This document shows positions 25,245 to 35,200 of a stretch of 64,000 nt of DNA, in pieces (the first letter of the stretch is position 1; the number at the start of each line of letters is the position of its first letter). This stretch comes from Strigamia acuminata. Taxonomy: Eukaryota > Arthropoda > Chilopoda > Geophilomorpha > Linotaeniidae. The position numbers were made by a program, and so were the translations under genes. The notes under the pieces are model-generated. The model was not told where the DNA came from and searched no databases. It was given only the letters and a program-made list of their open reading frames with translations. The stretch covers positions 14,384,001 to 14,448,000 of the forward strand of contig OX442319.1 of NCBI GenBank assembly GCA_949358305.1, written 5' to 3'.

Positions 25245-25901
25245 ATAGACAAATAGAGCGTCAAAGTGAAATCCATTCATTTTTAGCACAACAAATTTAT
25301 TCTCAATTGTTTTTCAACATTTTTTGGAAACATCCAACAACTTTTTCCAATTTTTTTTTTCTCGAAAATTTTCTCAATTTTTTAAAAAAAAATTTTGAAT
25401 GTTTACATTTAATTTTTAAATTATTATTTTTACATCAAAACCTCTGATAGTTCAATCAAATCACATCAGAACAAAACCTTCAATTTAAATTACCGGTACT
25501 ATCTATTTTTATATATCAGTATCATGTTTGAAGGTAAATAGTTGGAAAGAGATAAAAATTAATCAAGTCTTTCTGTCACAATCAACTAACTTTTATGATT
25601 TGTTTGTATTTAATTAAAATAATCAAAATGAACAACTTTAAAAAAAAAAGGTATTTTCTGTCAGCTGATTTTGTTTTTCTGTCGTCAAAATGGAGAAATA
25701 CCTCAAAAAAAGGCAAAAACAAACGTAAATCGATCCAAATTTGTTGTAAAATAAATTTTCTAATTTTCAAAGTTGATTTTAAACTTTGCAATTTTTCATT
25801 AATTTTTGTGTGGAAATAAATAGCCAAAGTTATTATAAGATTGATATTACCTTTATGCCAAGAAGTAAAAGGCAAACATGCATTAAAGTTGATAAAAACA
25901 T
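17067..25901 (-). CDS. NPC1: NPC1, Niemann-Pick C1 intracellular cholesterol transporter
   Basis: Twenty-one exons join in phase to 1284 aa: 25851-25901, 25034-25193, 24196-24384, 23814-24127, 23543-23738, 22720-23132, 22417-22619, 22165-22344, 22038-22098, 21834-21962, 20937-21362, 20741-20884, 20571-20660, 20292-20482, 18871-19125, 18714-18772, 18494-18653, 18178-18409, 17851-17964, 17627-17789, 17067-17191. Exon 1 is a 17-residue signal peptide ([17 protein letters not shown]). The N-terminal Cys-rich sterol-binding domain follows (CVWYGQC). The first membrane segment is near 280-300 and the middle luminal domain about 350-590. The sterol-sensing domain is about 600-774 ([20 protein letters not shown]), then the Cys-rich luminal loop and the last membrane bundle ([18 protein letters not shown]). 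The family exports cholesterol from late endosomes and lysosomes, taking it from NPC2. The C-tail ends ESTHL and lacks the LLNF di-leucine signal of the human protein. Two donors are weak: GTGCGA after exon 14 (chosen by family alignment) and GTTAAT after exon 4. Confidence 0.96.
17340..17580. repeat. Degenerate array with AAAATGCATTTTT core in the last NPC1 intron
   Basis: Repeated words such as AAAAATGCATTTTTATGAG, AAAATGCATTCTCAGAAG and AAAAATGCATCTTTAAGC recur at about 20-25 bp spacing within intron 17192-17626. Related to the arrays near 3.0, 13.0 and 42.8 kb. Confidence 0.6.
18073..18122. repeat. (AAGC)n microsatellite in an NPC1 intron
   Basis: An uninterrupted run of AAGC/CAAG units, about a dozen, follows GTGTTCTATGACC. 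It lies in the intron between exons 18 and 19 of NPC1. Confidence 0.9.
22626..22695. repeat. (AAAT)n microsatellite in an NPC1 intron
   Basis: About 17 uninterrupted AAAT units lie between exons 6 and 7 of NPC1. Similar TTTA/TAAA runs occur at 970-1000, 5330-5370, 18790-18830, 23490-23520, 25205-25245 and around both ends of the Copia insertion. Confidence 0.9.
24442..25012. mobile_element. TA-flanked MITE with about 25-bp terminal inverted repeats, inside NPC1 intron 2
   Basis: The ends read CAGTGTAGGCTGCGTAGCCC and its reverse complement, extending into CCGGACA, and are flanked by TA on both sides (24440-24441 and 25013-25014). A TA target duplication is characteristic of the Tc1/mariner superfamily. 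The interior is non-coding and carries repeated GTCCGGAC-like words in both arms (for example near 24509, 24540, 24610 and 24955). No transposase is present, so it is non-autonomous. The host exons on both sides (24196-24384 and 25034-25193) are intact and remain in phase. Confidence 0.8.
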
Positions 25902-27767
25902 GGTAGTTTGGCACGATTAAATACTTAAATTAAAATTTTTGAGTTGCGAAATTTTAAAAACTTTCATTTGCTTTGGCGACCAAGTTCCTGCGTCAAATGT
26001 GAAGATCGAAAACGAAGAAAAACGCACGTTGGTACCTAGTGGGAGCCGGTTTAAGTATTTTCGAGATTTGATGACGAATTAATATCCTGAACTATCTCTG
26101 GTCTTCATCTGGCTGTGAAATGATGTCAGAGATTATCGTATTTTCAAAGTAAATGGGATAGATTCTTACGAGTTTCTGTTTGATTACATCTCTTGAGATT
26201 ACAGCGCTGCAGCGAGTCAAACAATAGGCCTAATTATTTATTTTAATCAAATAATAAATTATGTAAAGATTTTATTTGGAAAAATTAATTGAATATAAAA
26301 ATGGTCAATTTTTTTGTGCAAGATGTATTTATTAGGCAATTAGATTTTAGACACAAAAGTAAATGTTCAAACTCATACAAGTTTAAATTGTATGTCAGTA
26401 TTAACAAGAGGAACTTGAACTCTTGTCAACTGATAGTGTTGTGTTATCTCAACAATGAAATGTGTGACAAAAACAAATTGTATGAATGTGTGATTACGCA
26501 ACAAATTACAAAACAAAACCATATACTCTCATACTGTTAAATTTTAGTCTTTTGCATCTGTTCACAAATATTATATATTTTTTGGCACATTTACTTCTTG
26601 ATAAGTGACTAATAATATTTAGAAAGAAATTATTACAAAATATCCTTTAAAGAAAAACAAAGAAACAATTATTAATCATGGGATTTTTATTTCTGGTTGA
26701 TTAGAGATTTATCTACTATTTGTTCGAAGATCTAACTTGTAACATTTGAGAGTGCAGTGAATGACCATTGACAACTGTGAATACCGGTAATCAAAACCAT
26801 ACATCATAAACTCGTGTTTTGCTATTTATCCTTTTCTCAGCTGCAACAATGAAGTTATTGGGACCTCGATTTCTGCGTCTTTCGTTATATTAGCCAAATG
26901 ATGACTGCATTAAACGCTCATACGCGTTAACTGCCTGGATTTATTCACTTGGACACCATTACAATAACTCTCCATGTCAAAATACTACAACTGGCGCCAA
27001 CTAGTGACGATACTAGAACTAAACAAATTGAAGCAACACTACTTCTTTTGTTATTGTTGCTTTTTGACGAATGAATTGGTGTTGTAAGACTGCATTCCGA
27101 TCTATGGGTGTAAAACTAGCACGTGCGCAATTTCAGTTGGTGAGAATCTGTTTATGCAGCCACCATAGTCGCGCTGTGCATTGCAGTGCAGCAATGTATT
27201 TTGTAATAGGTTTTTTTTTTTTTATCTGTCACTTGATTCTTGTAAGACAGTCAATTAATCAAGTCGCTGGGCGCAAACACACGAGAGATTAGATGATAAA
27301 GAAAAGATTGTACTTGTCTAAAAAGCACAATTGAAAAGATAAATACAAGCACAGTGCCCAGATCACTGTTGCACTTATTTGCAGAAGAATGCTTTCGTTG
27401 TCCTAGCAATCTACTTTTTGTCTGAGAAAAACATAAGAATCACTAAACGTCATACGCATACATTTTGTGTATTTGCTCATAATTCTGAAATTATTTTCGT
27501 AAATTTTATCATACGTTTCACATTTTCTCATGAATTTTCTCGAAAATACATAAAAAAAAACCATCAGTATAATCTACCATAGCTGGTTCTTTATATTGAA
27601 ATTTTGTTACAACGAAATAATTTAACAAAATCCAAAAATTCGTTATAACGGTGTTCGCAATAGCAAGGTTCGAGCTGTATTAGCAATTCTGCCCAGAGTT
27701 GAACCAACGATACCGCTACCACCGATGGCGATGACAGTGCTATCTTAAATTGAGCTTATATACAGTA
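25902..27767. other. Intergenic spacer upstream of NPC1
   Basis: AT-rich sequence between the NPC1 start codon and a foldback element; the proximal part is presumably the NPC1 promoter, though no clear TATA box is seen. Near 27600-27680 there is a remnant containing TTCGTTATAACGGTGTTCGC and GGTTCGAGCTGTA, similar to a piece at 61943-61975. Short open frames at 26289-26540 and 27071-27292 lack any recognisable feature. Confidence 0.5.
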
Positions 27768-28507
27768 CAAGGTGTTTCGTTTAAGATGCCCAGTCAATTT
27801 TCAGAATAAGTATATGCTTTTTTAAAAAACCAAGCAGACTAGCCTACAGCAAAGTAGGGATGACGAATCCAATGGTGTAATCAAATTTCATGCCAGACAT
27901 GCAACAATGCACTTTTCATTCGCTAACTCGTTAGCTGGTCGAGATAGAGCAAAATTTTCAATTACAAACTTGTAGAAAACCATGGAATTAGTACTATCCA
28001 ACTTATCTTAGTCACCTTAAGTTAAATTCTTCATTTTAAAATCAAAACAAATCAGCTGAAATAAAGCCAGCCATTGTGGTAAAACTTAAATTTTTACTGC
28101 AAAAGAACTGCATTTCTTCAATAAATGTATTCAAATTTGCATTATTATGCAAGTAAACAAGAAAAACTACTGTATATTTTTAATGCCTAAATTATTTTAT
28201 TTTCTAAGAATAAAAAGTTTCATTTTGCTAATTTTTTTTTAAGAAAGCAGTAAACTTAAGGTATCTAAGTTAAGTTGGATAGTACTAATTTGATTGTGCT
28301 CTACAACTTTGTAATTGGAAATTTTGCTCTATCTTGACCAGCTAACGAGTTAGCAAATGAAAAGTGCATTGTTGCATGTCTGGCATGAAATTTGATTACA
28401 CCATTGGATTCGTCATCCCTACTTTGCTGAGGCTAGTCTGCTTGGGTTTTTAAAAAAGCATATACTTATTCTGGAAATTGACTAGGCATCTTAAACGAAA
28501 CACCCTG
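27768..28507. mobile_element. 740-bp foldback MITE with about 253-bp inverted arms, TA-flanked
   Basis: The left arm (27768-28022) and right arm (28254-28507) are inverted copies with few mismatches, for example GATGACGAATCCAATGGTGT in one and its complement in the other. Termini read CAAGGTGTTTCG and CGAAACACCCTG. TA dinucleotides flank both ends (27766-27767 and 28508-28509), as in mariner-type elements. The 230-bp loop is AT-rich without a transposase. Confidence 0.85.
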
Positions 28508-28509
28508 TA

Positions 28510-28720
28510 GATGTAGATGTAAAATAAAATAGAAAATTGTTTGTAATAAACTGCAAATGTAAAATAAAATAGAAAATTGTTTGTAATAAACTGCAAATGT
28601 AAAATAAAATAGAAAATTGCTTGTAATAAACTGCAAATGTAAAATAAAATAGAAAATTGTTTGTAATAAACTGCAAATGTAAAACAAAATAGAAAATTGT
28701 TTGTAATAAACTGCAAATGT
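28510..28720. repeat. Five-copy 40-bp tandem repeat
   Basis: Five consecutive units contain AAAATAGAAAATTGTTTGTA followed by ATAAACTGCAAATGTAAAAT, at an exact 40-bp period with only isolated substitutions (GCTTG in unit 3, AAACAAAA in unit 5). The array abuts the right end of the foldback element. Open frames on the minus strand here (28450-28760) are repeat artefacts. Confidence 0.9.
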
Positions 28721-29206
28721 TCATAAAACATTGATAAAAATCGACTTTGAAAGCTAGCACCGACGTGAAGTTGACAATTTCAATCTAAAAAGTGCAAAAC
28801 ATTTTATTTTATTTATTATTTATTACTAATGGACTGAAGCTGCCAATGAATAATTCACCAAACATGAAATTGACAAATAAATAAATAAATAAATAATCTT
28901 GCACTCATTCAATCTAAATGCAAAACATTTAATTTACTAATGGAAGCCGTCAAATGAATAATTCAGCAAACATGTCATTTCTAACTACAATACAAATAAA
29001 GCTAAATCGATGAATTTGCAGTTTTCTTGACGAGGTGAACCTGTTGCAAGCTTGTCATCTCTACTCACACAACCACGAGGTAAACCCATCACATTAGGGG
29101 GCCCTCAAGCCTCAAATTCATCCCATTTTTCCTTGATTACTTTAATTGTACACACATTTTGCACATTTTTATTTTTTAAAATAGAGATTTCTCTGAAAAA
29201 GAAATA
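28721..29206. other. Spacer and presumptive promoter/5' UTR of the DEG/ENaC gene
   Basis: AT-rich, with TTTA/TAAA runs near 28800-28900 and a short direct duplication (TGCAAAACATTTAATTTACTAATGG-like sequence at about 28791 and 28919). No coding signal. A promoter for the downstream plus-strand gene should lie here but no TATA box is clear. Confidence 0.35.
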
Positions 29207-32200
29207 ATGGAAACACAATCGAGCCGAGCATTCGGATTCAACCGGATTGAACAACTTAGAAAGAGAAAATTGCACGAGTTAGTTGGTACCGTTTTGTCAG
29301 AGCAAAAGAATACGGCACCATTCATCGAGTCGCTAAAAAAAATTTCAAAAAAGAAGAAAAAATTGTCTTTTCTGTTTTACATACTACTCGTACTGAATGT
29401 GGCAGTTTGTGTTTTTCAAACCGCAGACCGAATATCGCATTACATGGACGAACCAACAGCAGTTGACGCAAACATGATTGAAACAACACACGGTTATTTC
29501 CCATTTGTTTATTTTTATCCAACAACTACGCAGGAGTTCAATACTTTCATCAATCAAGAGCAGTGCGATGATCGGACCATTAGCCCACGCCATACAGTGT
29601 ACGACCTAGATGACGTAACTAAATATTTGAGCATAATAAGTTATATAACTGATGCCTACTTATCAGCGGTAACTATTTGAATAATATTAATAATATTAAA
29701 TACCGGTAGCGGTGTTTAATTTAATTTAATTTAATTTCATATAATTTGTTTAGAGAAACTCACGTTTTAACCTCACAGTTAAGAGTTACGATTCTCTTTG
29801 GCCAACGGCACAGGTTTCTATTCGTAAGTCAGAATGTATTGTCATTCCTCATTTATTACATGTTTATTTTAATTTAGCATTTACTTTTCCATTTGGAAAT
29901 GAAAATTACAAGATAGTAATCAAACTTAAATTACCCAAAATATGCCAATGTGTTTTAGTAAGTGTTTTAGTACAGTTAGTAAGCAATCTGCACATTGCAC
30001 CATTTTTAAATCCCTCCCACACGGTTGATAGTTGATTTTCTATTGATAAATTCCCCAATAAAATACACTCAACAACACACATCACAACTAATTACCGTAC
30101 ATTCTTATTTGTTGTTATTTCTTATTTGTTGTTTCAATTTAAAGGTAATGATAAATCCCTCAAAAGTGGTGTTTCATATAAACCGTGGATACGCAGACTT
30201 TCTACTATTAGGCAACCGAATGCACCAAGCTAAAATTAACATGCAAAAAGTGAGTGAAAAGAAAGATAGATCAACGGGAGGAAATTAAATATTCAAACAC
30301 ATTCAACAATTACATCGTATTGTATTAGTATCACTTCATGAGCACAAGAAGAAGTCCATGTGACAATAATTTACACGACTGCCTGCGCACTTGTTTTCTG
30401 AAAAATATGACATGCAGGTACTGTCAACTAAACTTACGTAGTGCTGATAAACAATGCTGTAGTTTGAAAATCAAGTTGGTAATTTCTTCTAATCGTATTT
30501 GTTTTAGATACCCATTTTATAACGCTAAACACTTTGCAAAATGCAATCAAACTGCAAGTAAAAAACAGTTGAAGATTATTCAAACAGCTTTATTCCACAC
30601 AAATGTACTTGAGAAATGCAACTGTACCAGATTGTGTGATGTGACACAACAAAGCGTAACGTACGACACAATACCAGACAAGCAAGATACCTTACAAGTT
30701 TACGTTGTGAATAATTATGTTCGAACATTGCAAGAACATTATTCTTACGACATCGTCTTTTTGATGTGTGACATTGGAGGAAACATCGGCCTCTATTTCG
30801 GCATGTCTTGTTTAACGCTCGTTCAAATATTTGTCCATTGCTGCAGAATGCCTTTTTTTCAATCCAACAAATTTACGACAAAAGCAAATTCCAAGTTGGT
30901 TGAAAAAATTCAAACGATACTAGAAACAGTGCAAAAAATGAACAAAAAAGGCTTAGTAAAAAATAAAGTGAAATTGACGGTATCGCTGTTGCTGCTCTTT
31001 CTTTCAGTCTATTACATTTACGATTTGATTGCGGAGTATTTCGAATACCGACTCTACAAAACTGTTAGGCTTGAAATGGACAAAATCATTCATTTTCCAC
31101 TCATTGTTGAATGTGGAGAACAAAATGAAATAATCAAAGCGAAGAAAAAATTAGCTCAAAGTCTGAATGCAGATTGTGATCGATATCAATTATCGGATTT
31201 ACTCCACTTAACATCTCAATTTGCAAACAAACCAGTGAAATTATGGAGAAGCTCGTCGAATTTCATACACCACGTCAAGTACGCGAAACACCAGAAAGAT
31301 GTAAGCACATGTGAACTTTTACCGGTAATGACATTTAAGTACATTTAATTACATGCCAACCACTATTTTTTACAGGCAGATAGAAGGATTTTTAATTTAT
31401 TTCATGCTAATGTATCAATGATGAAAACACAATTTGGAACCTGCACTGCTTTCAATAAAAGTATGGCAAGCAAACATTTGACGGAATTAGATATCAAATG
31501 CACATTACTGTAGTTTAGTTGTTATAAATTACCTACATTTTTCATAAACTTTTCGTGATTTATTAAAAGGAAAAGAATCCTAAAGTAATTTATTATTATG
31601 GGATTCTTTTTTTCTTAACTTGATGTGCACTGTCTCTGCTTTCCTAGGAAACGCTGTGATAACACAATACAATTTTTTTTTATAATTCAATTTCTCTTCT
31701 CTTTCTAAGTATCTCAATTTTTAAAAAAAATTAAAACGAGCCAGACAATATCTTAAAGTTGCTGACTTTGACACATGTGAATGGTGCGGCTTGAGGAGAA
31801 ACATAATTGGACATAATTGCAACAATTAGTTCATTTATTGTATTCAGTAGGTTAGGCCAATTTTAGGCTGTCGGTCCTTTGACCTTATTATTGTTAAGAT
31901 TATTTTTGACCGGTTTTAGAATGTTTTAGAATATTACTGATAATTAATTAATTAATTAATTAATTTGCAGATGATGCACCATTTGCAGCAAAAACCAACT
32001 TTTTCATGTTTCCTTATGAAGACTTTAAAGATTTGTGCAACAGATATCAGCCAGTGAGATGACTTGAGCGTACGAACAAAGATTTAGTTGTGTACAACAC
32101 CTTACTCTATATTATTCTAGCACTTCATTGTACCAAAAGAGCGATTTTTTCATGCTAAACATATATTTTACGTACGGACTGGATATTTTACATGGATTGA

Positions 32201-35200
32201 TATTTCTCGCCAAACGGTAATTTCTCAACTATAACATATGCAATGCTTTAAGCACTTTTCTTTTTCATCTTGTTCGAATAAATACACCGAAAAGGCCCTG
32301 CAAAAAAGACATTGACGTTTTACAATGTGAGCAAACGTGTTACGCAGAAAAACTGAAGAAAAGACTGCAATGCAGGTAGGTCGATGCTAAAAACAAAACC
32401 CACGAGCTTACATCAAATTCTAAGCGGTGTCAGGACGAGTTGCTGGTTCCGGAAAGTAGTTCTTAAAACGTGCCAGTCCACAAAGTGTTAAATAACGTCG
32501 ATAGTAGATTACAGTATGCTTTCCATGGTTGTAAATGGGAAACAAAAATCAGGGTTAAATTTAAATTCTGGTCAAGAAGAATGCATTTTACTTGCGTTAA
32601 ACTGAATTGTGTGAGTTTAGGTGAAATAAATATTAAAATATTTAAAAGAAATTATTTGAGACATGAAATGACAACGATGAGGCTAATGAGTTAATGATTA
32701 TTTATTTATTTATTTATGTTATGCTGGAGCATTCCACGAAATAAAAGAGTAGTTTGAACAGGAAACAAAAACACGACTTTACTCGTTAACAGATACAGAA
32801 CAAGTGCGCGAAGCAAATACAGAGTAGTCATGGTAACTTAACTGTAACAATGTAAAACCTTAGCAACTAGTAATTACACATTTCTTAACCATAACAATTG
32901 ATCTCAACAATGCTTCCCCTGAAACCTATTATTTATCGTATAATTGGTTTCACTCCTAATGAGTTTCTAAACATTTCAAATTTCACTTTAGCCAAAGGTT
33001 TCGTGAACACATCGGCCTCGTTGTTTTCAGTTGGAACAAATTCCAATTTAATTCGTTTGGATTTAATTTGCTCTCTGATGTAGTGATACCTGACGTCAAT
33101 ATGCTTTGATCGCCGGTTCTCTACATTGCTCTGTGCGAATGCCTTCGCGGGCTGATTATCGCATTTCAACACAGTTGGCCCTCCAATCAGTGCTGGCAAA
33201 CCCAATTCTTCAATCAAGCGCCGCATCCAGATAATGTCTTTGGAGCAATCACACATCGAGATATACTCGGACTCCATGCTGCTCGTGGCCACAACTTTTT
33301 GTTTTCGACTTTGCCATATTACTAAGTTATCGGCCAGTTTCAATGAATTTCCACTGTAAGATCTTCGATCTATTTTGCAGTTCGCCCAGTCCGCGTCTGC
33401 AAATGCTGTCAACAATCCTTTCTTGTTGCTGAACACCAGTCCAAAAGTTTTGGTGCCTGCCAGATATCTCAAAATCTGTTTGGCCATTTGCCAATGGTTT
33501 GCCTTTGGCTTGCTGTTGAATTGAGCCAACACGTTCACGGCATGTGAGATATCTGGTCTCGTACTGTTGGCCAGATAAGACAAACAACCGATCACTTCTC
33601 TGTAAGGTTCGATCGTTAAATCTTCAAATTCTTTCGGTTCCGTCTTTTCGTTGTCGGAACAGGTCACCATCGGTGTTGCCATCGGTTTGGAGTCTGCCAT
33701 GTTGAATCTTTTCAAGACCTTTTCAGTATATTTTTCTTGCGTTAAAAACATATTTCCACTTTTGTCTTGTCCGAATTCGATTCCCAACATATACTTCAAA
33801 CGTCCAAGTTCTTTGATGTCAAAACATTTGCGAAGTTTCTTTTTAATCTCTCGGCACATGTTTTCCGATTGTCCGGCTATGATCATGTCATCGACGTAAA
33901 CCCCGATGATCCTACGTTCATTTCCTATTTGAATCCAATAGACACATGCATCCGATAGACAACGTTTGAAACCCAGTTTCTCCAGTTCCTCGTCCAATTT
34001 GTCGTTTCATGTGCGACCTGATTGCTTTAATCCATATAACGACTTAATTAGTCGACAAACTTTGTTTTTCAGGTTTTTCAAGTTTTTCATCACTAATCCT
34101 TCTGGAATTTCCATGTAGACTTCTTCTTCGAGGACTCCGTTGAGATAAGCAGTCGTCACATCGATTTGTTCCATCACCCAACCCAAAACTACCGCTATTG
34201 CAATTATGAGTCGCATCGTCGCAATTCCTGCCACTGGTGAATATGTTTCTGTATAATCGTGTCCGTAACGCTGCGTAAATCCTTTCGCCACCAGACGCGC
34301 TTTGTACCGCTCCACTGAACCATCTGGGTTTTGTTTGATTCTAAACACCCACTTGCAGCCAATAGCTTTACTGTCCTTCGGCAAATCCGTAATCTCCCAA
34401 GTTTTGTTCTTGTGTAAACTGTTCAACTCGTCGTCAATCGCGGTTTTCCATTCTGTTGCGTCCGTGGAGTTCAAAGCCTCTTGGTATGTGGACGGTTCTC
34501 CAAATTGACAAAACATCGCTGTCCCTTCGAGATTCTCTCCATCTTCACCTTCTTCCTCTTCTTCTCCCGTTTCTGCAACTTCCAGTTCCGCTTGCTGTTG
34601 CACCTGACTTCGGAGTTTCATTTGCGTTGGCTCATATTGTTTCGGAACAGCATCGGCTTTTGTCGGTCGCCCACGTTTCGGTTTGGGCACTGGCGGAACT
34701 TGTTTTGGTTCGTCCTCATCACCACCAAAAACAAGAGTCATGACTTCTTTCGCATCTTGTTCGTTGGTTTCGTTGAAACCAAAATCGTTTCCTTAAATAC
34801 GACATCGCGTGAAGTCATCACTTTTCTTTTCTTGGTATTCCAGAGTCGATATGTCTTTTCCCCGGCTGAATACCCAAGAAATATGCATTTTTCTCCGCGT
34901 TCGTCCAGTTTTCTTCTTTTGGGCGCCGGAACGTGCATCACTGCATTGCAGCCAAACACTCTTAGGTGTTTTACAGACGGCGTCCTTTGATACCATGCCT
35001 CATATGGTGTCTTGCCAGTAATGTGAGTTACTGTTCGGTTTCTCACGTACACCGCAGTATTGACCGCTTCAGCCCAAAAATCTGCGCTCAAACGCGAGTG
35101 GATCAAACTCGACCGCACTAAATCTAACAAAGTTCTGTTCAGTCTTTCGGAAATTCCGTTCTGCTCAGGTGTGTACACCGCTGTTCGTTGGTGTGTGATT

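Noticed and set aside
26289-26540. 83-codon plus-strand frame in the spacer upstream of NPC1
   Set aside because: AT-rich, no recognisable motif, no splice or promoter context; open by chance.
28450-28760. Several minus-strand frames with repeated LQFITNNFLFYF
   Set aside because: They are translations of the 40-bp tandem repeat in three frames, with no independent coding evidence.
34738-34800. Programmed frameshift between Copia integrase and RT
   Set aside because: Copia-type elements normally use one continuous polyprotein, and the same copy also has an in-frame stop downstream, so a simple damaging indel is more likely.
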